DNA of 64,000 nt. Origin: Flagellimonas amoyensis. GTDB taxonomy: Bacteria; Bacteroidota; Bacteroidia; Flavobacteriales; Flavobacteriaceae. The stretch spans positions 1-64,000 of the forward strand of contig NZ_QBUK01000005.1 of assembly GCF_003058265.1 (NCBI RefSeq), read 5' to 3'. The position numbers were made by a program, and so were the translations under genes. The notes under the pieces are model-generated. The model did no database searches, had not been told where the DNA came from, and worked only from the letters and a program-made list of their open reading frames with translations. Shown here piece by piece: positions 16,365-24,287 of the stretch (position 1 is the first letter of the stretch; the number at the start of each line of letters is the position of its first letter).

Positions 16365-17993
16365 ATGAAAAAGATCAAAGGGTATTTATGGCCAACGTTG
16401 CTTGCCTTTGCGGTAGCCGCTGGTATTTTTATAGGAGGAAAGCTCCATTTCAACGACAGTCCTGAAAAACTCTTCTCCACCAATTCCAAAAAGGACAAGC
16501 TCAACCGTCTTATCGACTACATTGACTATGAATATGTGGATGAAATCGACACGGACAGTATCGTGGATGTTACCGTGAACAATATCTTGGGCAAATTGGA
16601 TCCCCATTCCGTCTATATTCCAAAAAGCGAGATGAACGAGGTCTCCGAGAACATGAAAGGGGATTTTGCGGGCATAGGCGTGAGCTTTTATATGTTCCGT
16701 GATACGATCACCGTCATCAGGACCATAAAGAACGGGCCCAGTTACATCAGTGGCATCAGACCGGGCGATCGCATATTGATGGCCGACAAGGACACCCTGT
16801 TTGGGAGAAGGATACCCAACGATGACGTGGTGGCCACCCTAAAAGGTAAAGTAGGTACCAAGGTGAACCTAAAGGTGTACAGGAAGTCGGAGAACAGGAT
16901 GATGGATTTGGCGGTTACGCGTGATAGAGTGCCCATCAGGAGTGTGGATGGATATTACATGCTCACCAAGGACATTGGCTACATCAAGATCAACCGTTTT
17001 GCCGAATCCACATTTGGGGAATTCAAGGATGCCCTAAAAAAATTGAAACTGAGAGGTGCAGAAAAACTGGTCTTGGACCTAAGGGACAATCCCGGGGGAT
17101 ATTTGGGCATTGCCGAGAAATTGGCCGATGAATTTTTGAGTGAGGACAAGCTCATCCTCTTTACCAAGAACAAAAAAGGGCGCATCAAAAAAGCCTTTGC
17201 CACCGATAAAGGGGATTTTGAGGACAAACCCGTGTATGTCTTGATCAATGAACGCTCTGCGTCGGCCAGTGAGATTATTGCCGGAGCATTGCAGGACAAT
17301 GACATAGGCACCATAGTGGGCAGGCGTTCCTTTGGAAAGGGACTCGTGCAGCGGGAAATGGACCTCGGCGACGGCTCAGCGGTCCGCCTTACGGTTTCCA
17401 GGTACTACACGCCCACGGGACGTTCCATACAAAGGTCTTATAAGGATGGAAATAAGGATTATTACCACAAATTCATGGAGCGCTATAGCAGTGGAGAACT
17501 GGTTTCCGCGGACAGTATCAAAGTGGCGGATTCGTTGCGGTTTGTGACACCCAAAGGAAAAGTGGTGTATGGAGGAGGGGGCATTATCCCCGATGTCTTC
17601 GTGCCCATCGGCAGCAATGAGGAAGAGGCCATTGAGAGTATGGATGATACCTATCAGTTCTTCTCCCGATTTGTTTTCGAACATTTGGAAGAAGACCGGA
17701 CCCGGTATTCGGGATACGACCAAAACCAGTTTTTGGATGAGTTCACTGTGGACGATATCCTTTTTGACCAGTTCATCCAATTCGTTTTGGACAGAAAGGT
17801 GAAACTGGACTTCTATGCCTACGAAGAAAAAATAAAGGCCTATTTGAAGGCCAATATTGCGGAGCAACTTTTTTCACCCAACCTTTCCGCGCAGATCAAG
17901 GGCGATTTTGATGCCATGTTGATCAAGATCAAGGAACTGGATGTAGAGGCCTTTGAAAAGTCACAGGTCGGTGCGGTAAACCTTGACCGATAA
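16365..17993 (+). CDS. S41-family C-terminal processing protease (CtpA type)
   Basis: This 542-residue protein is exported or anchored by an N-terminal helix (about 8-25). A PDZ domain lies at about 95-180 (GIGVSFYM through DRILMADKD). The peptidase domain carries Ser300 in ERSASASEI and Lys325 in RRSFGKGLVQ, the Ser-Lys dyad with the usual 25-residue spacing. DLRDNPGGYL matches the oxyanion strand. It trims C-termini of periplasmic proteins. The extra C-terminal 120 residues are helical and charged. It directly follows the dCMP deaminase gene. Confidence 0.92.
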   Translation: MKKIKGYLWPTLLAFAVAAGIFIGGKLHFNDSPEKLFSTNSKKDKLNRLIDYIDYEYVDEIDTDSIVDVTVNNILGKLDPHSVYIPKSEMNEVSENMKGDFAGIGVSFYMFRDTITVIRTIKNGPSYISGIRPGDRILMADKDTLFGRRIPNDDVVATLKGKVGTKVNLKVYRKSENRMMDLAVTRDRVPIRSVDGYYMLTKDIGYIKINRFAESTFGEFKDALKKLKLRGAEKLVLDLRDNPGGYLGIAEKLADEFLSEDKLILFTKNKKGRIKKAFATDKGDFEDKPVYVLINERSASASEIIAGALQDNDIGTIVGRRSFGKGLVQREMDLGDGSAVRLTVSRYYTPTGRSIQRSYKDGNKDYYHKFMERYSSGELVSADSIKVADSLRFVTPKGKVVYGGGGIIPDVFVPIGSNEEEAIESMDDTYQFFSRFVFEHLEEDRTRYSGYDQNQFLDEFTVDDILFDQFIQFVLDRKVKLDFYAYEEKIKAYLKANIAEQLFSPNLSAQIKGDFDAMLIKIKELDVEAFEKSQVGAVNLDR

Positions 17994-18065
17994 TTTATCA
18001 AAGCAATAGACAAGAATTAGACTATTTGAGTGGTCCTGATTCTAATTTAGGCTAGGAGATTCTGC

Positions 18066-18272
18066 TCAGTTCTTGTTTTTCAGCTTGTTCTCCACCTTCT
18101 TGGAGGTAATGTAGATCAACAGCAGCACTACGGCACACAAAGAGGCCATGATACCAATCAGGGCAATGGTACTGTCTCCTTGGAAAGGTTCTTCAAAATC
18201 CACCAAGGTCACATTGTACGCAATAAGGCCCAAGGCCAAAATAATGAGGATTACACTGAATGTTCTGTTCAT
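18066..18272 (-). CDS. Small two-helix membrane protein
   Basis: This 68-residue protein has two transmembrane helices (about 5-22 and 36-57) and a basic C-terminus (SKKVENKLKNKN). I know of no function; such small proteins are common in Flavobacteriia. It starts nine bases after marC on the same strand and is probably co-transcribed. Confidence 0.7.
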   Translation of the reverse strand: MNRTFSVILIILALGLIAYNVTLVDFEEPFQGDSTIALIGIMASLCAVVLLLIYITSKKVENKLKNKN

Positions 18273-18281
18273 GACAAATCT

Positions 18282-18866
18282 TTAAAGCCCGTGCTCAAAG
18301 AGCTGGTTGATGTTGGTGGCAAACAATTTCACGGCAATGGCCAATAGCACCACCCCAAAAACTTTCCGGATGATACTGAGTCCGTTCTTTCCCAATACCC
18401 GTTCAATCTTGGCACTGGACTTCAGAACGGCATATACAAAGATAACGTTTAGAACAATGGCAACAATAATGTTCTCCACATGATATTCTGCCCGTAGCGC
18501 CAAGAGGGAGGTCATGGTCCCGGCCCCGGCAATAAGGGGGAAGGCGATGGGTACAATGGAGGCGGTCTCGGGCACATCGTCCCTGTAGAGTGTGATGCCC
18601 AAGATCATTTCAATGGCCAGGAAAAAAATGATGAACGATCCCGCGACCGCGAAGGAGTTCACATCTATCCCGATCAAGGACAAGATCCTTTCCCCAACAA
18701 ACAGAAAGGAGACCATGATGCAGGCGGCCACAATGGAAGCCTTTTCGGATTGGATGTGGCCCACCTTGTTCCGCAATGAGATAATGATCGGGATACTTCC
18801 CAAGATGTCTATCACGGCAAACAAGATCATTCCAGCGGTGGCTATCTCCTTAAAATTGAAATTCAT
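18282..18866 (-). CDS. MarC-family (UPF0056) integral membrane protein
   Basis: I start at ATG 18866 (194 residues, MNFNFKEIATAGMILFAVID); the open frame continues upstream across a likely -7 box (TAAATTTG at 18895-18888), so the longer start is rejected. Six transmembrane helices are seen, with the family segments DILGSIPI, FFLAIEMILG and PLIAGAGTMTSL. The transport substrate of MarC proteins is unknown, and early links to multiple antibiotic resistance were not upheld. Confidence 0.88.
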   Translation of the reverse strand: MNFNFKEIATAGMILFAVIDILGSIPIIISLRNKVGHIQSEKASIVAACIMVSFLFVGERILSLIGIDVNSFAVAGSFIIFFLAIEMILGITLYRDDVPETASIVPIAFPLIAGAGTMTSLLALRAEYHVENIIVAIVLNVIFVYAVLKSSAKIERVLGKNGLSIIRKVFGVVLLAIAVKLFATNINQLFEHGL

Positions 18867-18887
18867 GGCGTTATTTTTTTCGGACTG

Positions 18888-18968
18888 CAAATTTACGAGT
18901 AAAAAAACCTTTTGGACCATATAAAAAGGTTTAGAAAATGTCAAATTTTAGGTTTTGGACTACCTTTG
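18888..18968. promoter_or_regulatory. Divergent promoter region: -7 boxes for marC and the DUF3109 gene
   Basis: On the minus strand TAAATTTG (18895-18888) lies 22 bases before the marC ATG. On the plus strand TACCTTTG (18961-18968) lies 22 bases before the DUF3109 ATG. Both match the Bacteroidetes -7 consensus TAnnTTTG. I could not find a good -33 TTG for either. Confidence 0.5.
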
Positions 18969-18990
18969 CCGCAAAAGTGATTAGCCCATT

Positions 18991-19563
18991 ATGTTCCAGA
19001 TAGGAAAAACCATTGTGTCCGAAGAGATATTGGAGAACGACTTTGTCTGCAACCTGAATGCCTGCAAAGGTGCTTGTTGTGTTGGGGGTGAGTATGGTGC
19101 ACCATTGGAAGATTCGGAAACGGACAAGCTCGTCAATATTTTTGAAGAGGTAAAGCCTTTTTTGAGACCAGAGGGCGTGAAGGCCATTGAGGAGCAAGGC
19201 GCCTTTGTGGAAGGCGAGGACGGTGAATGGGAAACTCCTTTGGTAAACAATAATGAATGTGCCTACGTGATCTTCTCGGATTCAGGGGTGGCCAAATGTG
19301 GCATAGAGGCAGCCTACGAGGCCGGTGCCACGAAATGGAAAAAACCCGTTTCCTGCCATTTGTACCCCGTTCGCACACGTGAATATTCGGAGTTCACGGC
19401 GGTCAATTACCACAAATGGGAAATATGCGATCCCGCATGCAGCTTGGGAAGAGAATTGAAAGTGCCCATTTACAAGTTCGTGAAGGACGCCTTGATACGA
19501 AAGTTTGGAAAGGCATGGTACCGAGAGCTGGAAGAGGTAGCTGAGGGGAAACCTAAATCGTAG
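18991..19563 (+). CDS. DUF3109-family protein
   Basis: This 190-residue cytosolic protein is rich in cysteine: CNLNACKGACCVGGEYGAP near residue 20, then CAYVIF, KCGIEA, VSCHLYPVR and WEICDPACSLG. The Cys layout resembles YkgJ-like zinc- or iron-binding proteins, to which DUF3109 is related. Its function is unknown. Its last 11 bases overlap the end of the convergent TPR kinase gene. Confidence 0.88.
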   Translation: MFQIGKTIVSEEILENDFVCNLNACKGACCVGGEYGAPLEDSETDKLVNIFEEVKPFLRPEGVKAIEEQGAFVEGEDGEWETPLVNNNECAYVIFSDSGVAKCGIEAAYEAGATKWKKPVSCHLYPVRTREYSEFTAVNYHKWEICDPACSLGRELKVPIYKFVKDALIRKFGKAWYRELEEVAEGKPKS

Positions 19564-21520
19564 GGATGTCCAGCACCACCTTGGTGCCGTTCGGAATCCC
19601 ATTTTCGTCAAAAAGATCCACCAAGGACACATCAAACTTATTCTGATAGTCCTTGGAAAAATTGGCCAAGCGTTCCTTGGTGATGTGGATGCCCACGGAT
19701 TTTCTCTTGAGCACCCTATTTTCTTTGTTGGCCTCGGCGGCCAGACGGCCCACACCATTATCGATGATCTCTATGGTCACATGGCCCTTGTCCTTCTTGC
19801 GTACATTGACGTGGATCTTCTTCTCACCATCCTTTGGGGAAAGCCCATGCCATAGCGAGTTTTCAAGAAAGGGTTGCAAGGTCAGTGAAGGAATCTTGAT
19901 GTTGTCTATGAATATCTCCTTGTCCACATCGATTCGGAAATCGATCTCATTGGAGAACCGTATGTTTTCAATGTTCATGTATAGTTCCACGGTTTCCAAT
20001 TCTTCTGCCAAGGAAATTTCTTTTTGTGAAGAGGCTTCCAGAATTTTCCGCACCAGTTTCGAAAACTTGTTCAGGTAGTGTACCGCATTTTTTTGCTCGT
20101 TGTTGATGATGTACAACTTGATGGAATTCAACGAGTTGAACAAAAAGTGTGGATTCATCTGGCTACGGAGCATTTTTTGCTCCAGCGTAAGCACCCTTTT
20201 CTCATTCTTGCTCTGGTACTGGCGGTACAGGATGTAGAGAATGGAGGAGATGAGCCCCACGATCAGTGCACTCACCAAAAGCGTGGTCTGGTTTTTTTTC
20301 AGCCGCAGCCGCACGATTTCGTTTTCCTTGGCCAGAACAGAAATCTGGTTGTTCTTCTTTTCAGCTTCGTACCGGACGATGATGTCGTTCATGTACCTCA
20401 AGTTGGTGGCACTGGAGATCTCCGCTTCATATTCATCTGCCTTTTTGTAGAACTCATAGGCTTTTTTGAAATCGCCCCTGATGCTTTCCAACTCCGACAA
20501 TTTTTGGTAGGCATAAAGAATACTGCTGGGCAAGTTGTGGCTTTGGGCCATACCAAGACCTTCTTCGATGAACTCCCTTGCCTTTTCATAGTTGCCCAAT
20601 TTGGTGTGTGCCCACCCGGTATTGATGAATATCGAAGGGGTGATGAAAAAGTCCCCGATTCTTTGTGAAGCTTCCAACAAGGGCTCCAACAACACCAAAG
20701 CGGCATAGGGCATTTCTTGCTTCAGATAGATCTGTGCCAGACTGTTCTTGCAGATGATGCTTCCGTATTCCGAATTGATCTCCTCGTTGTAGGCAAGGGA
20801 CTTTCGGTAGTTTTCCAGTGCGCCTTCCAGGTCTCCCTTTTCTTCCATACAGTGGCCAATGTTCTGATGGTTGATGGCCAGCCCCAATTTATTGCCCAGT
20901 TCCTCTTCCAATTTCAGTGCCCTTCGGAACTGTATGATGGCCAGATCGTACTGTTCCAAGGTCTGGTATAGGTTCCCGATACCGTTCAAGGCCACATTGA
21001 TGCTCCTTTTGATATGGTTGGAAGGGTTTTCCACCGTTTCGGCCAGTTCCAAGGCCTTTTGGTTATAGTCCAATGCCGTTTTTATGGCATCGGTCCTTCT
21101 ATAGACCACCCCGAGCATATTCAGGCTGAGTACCCGGAGTTCGGTGTTATTGGCCTCTTCGGAAGCGGCAAGTGCCTGTTCGTGCAGGTCGGCGGCTTTT
21201 TTGTACTGAGAGATGTTCCGGTACTTGGATCCCAATTGGTTCAGGGCATAGGCCTGGCCTTCCGGATAGTTGTTTTCTTTGCTCAATTGGGCAAAATAGC
21301 GCAACAGGAGAGTGTCGTTTTTGTCCGCGTCCAAATCTTCATCCAAGGATTCGTAGGTCTTGGGCTGTAATTGGATAATGGCCTTGGCCTTTTCCACAAA
21401 GTCGGCAGGCACTTTTTGTGCTTTCGAGACTTGGGATAGGAATAGGAACAATGCCAATGCCAGAGTAGTTCTTTGTACTCGATGTAGGTTTTCGATTTGT
21501 TTGAACTTTAGCTTAGGCAC
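19553..21520 (-). CDS. TPR-containing sensor histidine kinase of the LytS/His_kinase type
   Basis: The start is GTG 21520, giving 655 residues with a signal sequence near 17-35 (ALALFLFLSQVSKAQ). About seven TPR units fill residues 85-370, placed outside the membrane. One transmembrane helix lies at 411-431, then a short coiled coil. The kinase domain has H458 in QMNPHFLFNSLNSIK, the His_kinase (PF06580) box, and an ATP-binding domain with LTLQPFLENSLWHG and IIDNGVGRLAAE. It partners the LytTR regulator encoded 15 bases upstream in the same operon. The signal sensed by the TPR part is unknown. Confidence 0.92.
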   Translation of the reverse strand: MPKLKFKQIENLHRVQRTTLALALFLFLSQVSKAQKVPADFVEKAKAIIQLQPKTYESLDEDLDADKNDTLLLRYFAQLSKENNYPEGQAYALNQLGSKYRNISQYKKAADLHEQALAASEEANNTELRVLSLNMLGVVYRRTDAIKTALDYNQKALELAETVENPSNHIKRSINVALNGIGNLYQTLEQYDLAIIQFRRALKLEEELGNKLGLAINHQNIGHCMEEKGDLEGALENYRKSLAYNEEINSEYGSIICKNSLAQIYLKQEMPYAALVLLEPLLEASQRIGDFFITPSIFINTGWAHTKLGNYEKAREFIEEGLGMAQSHNLPSSILYAYQKLSELESIRGDFKKAYEFYKKADEYEAEISSATNLRYMNDIIVRYEAEKKNNQISVLAKENEIVRLRLKKNQTTLLVSALIVGLISSILYILYRQYQSKNEKRVLTLEQKMLRSQMNPHFLFNSLNSIKLYIINNEQKNAVHYLNKFSKLVRKILEASSQKEISLAEELETVELYMNIENIRFSNEIDFRIDVDKEIFIDNIKIPSLTLQPFLENSLWHGLSPKDGEKKIHVNVRKKDKGHVTIEIIDNGVGRLAAEANKENRVLKRKSVGIHITKERLANFSKDYQNKFDVSLVDLFDENGIPNGTKVVLDIPTI

Positions 21521-21535
21521 GTATATAGGGGAGGG

Positions 21536-22270
21536 TTACAGCATATCCAAAAAGTCGGATTTCTTTTGCCGGGATACGGGAATTTTGTGATTGGACTCCA
21601 AAACCACATAGCCATCGGTCTTCAAGAACTCCTTTATCTTATTGAGGTTGATGATGTATGAATTATGGATCCGGAAGAAACTACTTTCAGGTAAGAGCGA
21701 GTTCACTTCCTTTAATTTTTTGGTGAGCAATATCTTTTGGCCATCCTTTAGGAAGATGGTGCTGTAATTTCCATCGGATTCGGCATATAGGATTTCATCG
21801 CTGTTGAGGAAGAGCAATTTACCGTCCGTGTTGATGGTGATTTTTTTGCTGTGCGATTCCGAATTGAAATTCAATAGAATTTTCTCCAGTCTATTTACGG
21901 TGAGGTTCTTGGAGTTGTACCGCTTTATTTTGGCAATGGTGATTTCTAGGTCGTCCGAGTCAATGGGTTTCAAGAGGTAATCAATGGCCTCGTTCTTGAG
22001 TGCCTGAAGGGCATATTGGTTGTACGCGGTGGTGATGACCACTGGAAAATCCTTGTTCTTGAGGTTTTTGATGAACTGGAACCCATCCATGGCAGGCATC
22101 TCTATGTCCAGAAAAAGGCAGTCCGGGGTATTGCGCTCCAGATATTCCAATGCCTCGTTCGCATCGGTAAAAGAAGCAACAATGTCCACTTCGTCGCTCA
22201 AGTTGGTCAGTTCCCAGCTCAAACTCTGTAGGGCCTTTATTTCATCGTCCACAATTACAGCTTCTAGCAT
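21536..22270 (-). CDS. LytTR-family response regulator
   Basis: I start at ATG 22270 (244 residues, MLEAVIVDDEIKAL). The receiver domain has acidic residues DDE at 8-10, phospho-acceptor D55 in LFLDIEMPAMDG, T81 in TTAY and K101 in LLKPID. The LytTR DNA-binding domain covers about 135-244 (ILYAESDGNYS, FFRIHNSYIINL). LytTR proteins bind direct repeats about two helical turns apart. The spacer upstream holds such a pair at 22443-22473, plus an inverted copy at 22350, which suggests control of itself and the divergent 39-residue peptide gene. Confidence 0.92.
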   Translation of the reverse strand: MLEAVIVDDEIKALQSLSWELTNLSDEVDIVASFTDANEALEYLERNTPDCLFLDIEMPAMDGFQFIKNLKNKDFPVVITTAYNQYALQALKNEAIDYLLKPIDSDDLEITIAKIKRYNSKNLTVNRLEKILLNFNSESHSKKITINTDGKLLFLNSDEILYAESDGNYSTIFLKDGQKILLTKKLKEVNSLLPESSFFRIHNSYIINLNKIKEFLKTDGYVVLESNHKIPVSRQKKSDFLDML

Positions 22271-22277
22271 AGTACAC

Positions 22278-22473
22278 GTATAGGTCTTACCAAATTTAGG
22301 ATTATTCTTCAAACACCACTAAAATTATGTGCTAATGGATGGCTAACACGTATAACTGGCACAAAATGCCAATTTAGGGGGTGAAAACCCCATTTTTGGC
22401 TACATGACTTGCATTTTGGGAGGGCATCCGGAGGGAGAAAAACCAGTTATACACAAAAAAGGACCGTTTATAC
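22278..22473. promoter_or_regulatory. Candidate LytTR binding sites in the divergent spacer
   Basis: ACCGTTTAT (22463-22471) matches the published LytTR consensus [TA][AC][CA]GTTN[AG][TG] at every position. A related copy CCAGTTATAC (22443-22452) lies exactly 21 bp upstream of CCGTTTATAC (22464-22473), in the same direction. GTATAACTGG (22350-22359) is a perfect inverted copy of the first. ACCTATAC on the minus strand (22285-22278) is a weaker fourth. They sit between the regulator gene and the 39-residue peptide gene. Confidence 0.55.
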
Positions 22474-22551
22474 ATCCTCCAAAGGAGACGCATTTTTGTT
22501 CTTTATCTTGGCCGTGTCAAAAAATAAAAGTTTGACAAAAAGCAGCTAGAG

Positions 22552-22671
22552 ATGAAAAAATGTGCAGTTTTATTTGTGATTTTGATCGTTGCTTTGATCA
22601 TTGCCGCAGTATCTGAACGCGAACCGATTAAGATACGGACAGAATGGGACAAGGTCATTGCCAAGAAATGA
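22552..22671 (+). CDS. 39-residue single-helix membrane peptide
   Basis: ATG 22552 opens a short frame ending TGA 22671, with GAG just before the start. The peptide starts MKKCAVLFVILIVALIIAAV, one transmembrane helix or uncleaved signal, followed by a charged tail (SERE ... WDKVIAKK). A Cys at position 4 lies too early for a lipobox. It is divergent from the LytTR/TPR-kinase operon and lies downstream of a direct-repeat LytTR site, with a -7-like TATCTTGG at 22504-22511. I recognise no family; it could be the output or a feedback peptide of this system. The coding status is inferred from composition and context. Confidence 0.5.
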   Translation: MKKCAVLFVILIVALIIAAVSEREPIKIRTEWDKVIAKK

Positions 22672-22870
22672 CAGTCCCGGCAAAAATACGCTCTTAAACA
22701 ATTTTGTATTACCAAACATACGTACGGCCGCAGCAATCAAACTCTTGATTATAGAAACCGCTTGCAAGAAAAAATCTCCGGTTTGGCCAAGATCTGGATT
22801 TGGAAATAGGTTTCGGGGGAACTACCTGTTACAAAAAAAGATCACAAAACAGTCGGACGGGGACAGGCCG

Positions 22871-22967
22871 TACCTTTGGTAATATATAGAGGGAGATATG
22901 TTTCTTCCGTAAAAAAACAAGACCAATCAGTATAGAAACCAATATACTTTTTGGTCTTTTTTTATTG
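22871..22967 (+). ncRNA. Possible small RNA between a -7 box and a terminator
   Basis: The gap 22672-23169 has no credible protein gene. Within it, TACCTTTG (22871-22878) matches a -7 box, and 41 bases on a strong terminator begins. A transcript from about 22884 to 22967 would be about 80 bases. No -33 element is obvious and I see no known RNA family, so this is tentative. Confidence 0.25.
22919..22967. terminator. Strong terminator hairpin
   Basis: AAGACCAA (22919-22926) pairs with TTGGTCTT (22951-22958), and the inner AGTATA pairs with TATACT. TTTTTTTATT follows on the plus strand; AAAAAAAC before it would give T's on the minus strand. It separates the peptide/small-RNA region from nrdB. 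Confidence 0.85.
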
Positions 22968-23169
22968 TGGCCCAGAATGGAAAAAATCTTTCCACATCGG
23001 CGTCTTTCCTAAGCCCAAGAAACATCACTGGCCATCCAAGATTTCAACATTTGGTGTTAAAAACTTTGCCCCTGTTTCAAATAAGTGCCCTTTACATTCT
23101 AACAACATTTTTAAATCTTTGTTAACCTTTTGAACCCTTCCGAACTATAAACTTTTATAACGAGCTATT

Positions 23170-24156
23170 ATGTCCGCAGCAACAGAGCCCATTTTGCAGG
23201 AAAACAAAGACAGGTTTGTCATCTTCCCCATTCAGCACCATGATCTGTGGGAGTGGTACAAAAAATGTGAGGCCTGTTTTTGGACCGCGGAAGAAATAGA
23301 TCTGCACCAGGACCTCACGGACTGGAACACCAAATTGAATGAAGACGAGCAATATTTCATCAAGCACATCCTCGCGTTTTTTGCAGCTTCGGATGGGATT
23401 GTGAACGAGAACCTTGCGGAAAACTTCGTGAACGAGGTCCAGTATTCCGAGGCCAAGTTCTTCTATGGCTTCCAGATCATGATGGAGAACATCCACTCCG
23501 AGACCTATTCCCTGCTCATTGACACCTATGTGAAGGACGAAAAGGAGAAAAACGTGCTCTTTAAGGCCATCGAAAACTTCCCGGCCATCAAGAAAAAAGC
23601 GGATTGGGCCCTCAAATGGATAGAATCACCCAGCTTTGCCGAGCGTCTCATCGCCTTTGCAGCCGTTGAGGGGATTTTCTTCTCAGGTGCCTTCTGTTCC
23701 ATCTTTTGGTTGAAGAAAAGAGGCTTGATGCCAGGGCTCACCTTTTCCAATGAGCTTATCTCCAGGGACGAGGGCATGCACTGCGACTATGCCGTTCACT
23801 TGCACAACAGGCACCTGGTGAACAAAGTGCCAAAAGAGCGCATCTCGGAGATCATCGTGGATGCACTCAACATAGAAAGAGAGTTCATCACGGAATCGCT
23901 CCCCGTGAGCCTTATCGGGATGAACGCCAAATTGATGACCCAGTACTTGGAGTTTGTCACGGACAGATTGTTGGTGGAACTGGAATGCGAGAAAGTATAT
24001 AACGCCACCAATCCGTTCGATTTTATGGACATGATCTCGCTCCAAGGCAAGACCAATTTCTTTGAAAAACGCGTATCCGAATACCAAAAAGCGGGCGTGT
24101 TGAACAAGGAAAGTGACTCCGATTCGCAGAAAATCAGTTTCGACGCGGACTTTTAA
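23170..24156 (+). CDS. nrdB: Ribonucleoside-diphosphate reductase, small (beta) subunit, class Ia
   Basis: This 328-residue protein has all dimetal ligands of class I R2: D75 (ASDGIV), E106 and H109 ([11 protein letters not shown]), E167 (AAVEGIFF), E201 and H204 (RDEGMHCDY). The radical tyrosine Y113 stands four residues after H109, as in E. coli R2. With NrdA it reduces ribonucleoside diphosphates to deoxy forms. The C-terminus ends in [14 protein letters not shown], which would dock onto NrdA. It lies 131 bases before nrdA with a hairpin between them. Confidence 0.95.
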   Translation: MSAATEPILQENKDRFVIFPIQHHDLWEWYKKCEACFWTAEEIDLHQDLTDWNTKLNEDEQYFIKHILAFFAASDGIVNENLAENFVNEVQYSEAKFFYGFQIMMENIHSETYSLLIDTYVKDEKEKNVLFKAIENFPAIKKKADWALKWIESPSFAERLIAFAAVEGIFFSGAFCSIFWLKKRGLMPGLTFSNELISRDEGMHCDYAVHLHNRHLVNKVPKERISEIIVDALNIEREFITESLPVSLIGMNAKLMTQYLEFVTDRLLVELECEKVYNATNPFDFMDMISLQGKTNFFEKRVSEYQKAGVLNKESDSDSQKISFDADF

Positions 24157-24173
24157 GGAACAAAAAGAACCAT

Positions 24174-24203
24174 GACCCCAAGAATGCCCCTTTCTTGAGG
24201 GTC
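24174..24203 (+). promoter_or_regulatory. Hairpin in the nrdB-nrdA spacer
   Basis: GACCCCAAGAA pairs with TTCTTGAGGGTC with one bulged base and a 7-base loop. No T-run follows, so it is more likely an mRNA-stability or processing structure than a terminator. Confidence 0.5.
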
Positions 24204-24287
24204 TTATAGGCCTTAACCTAAAAATGTTAATTTTTTTAACAGGGCTGTGGAAGAACCAACAGTATCAACAAAAATATTCGTAGCGAC

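Noticed and set aside
22672..23169. NrdR box or cobalamin riboswitch upstream of nrdB
   Set aside because: I found no palindromic NrdR pair and no conserved riboswitch core; only a weak TAACAA/TTGTTA inverted repeat near 23099-23123.
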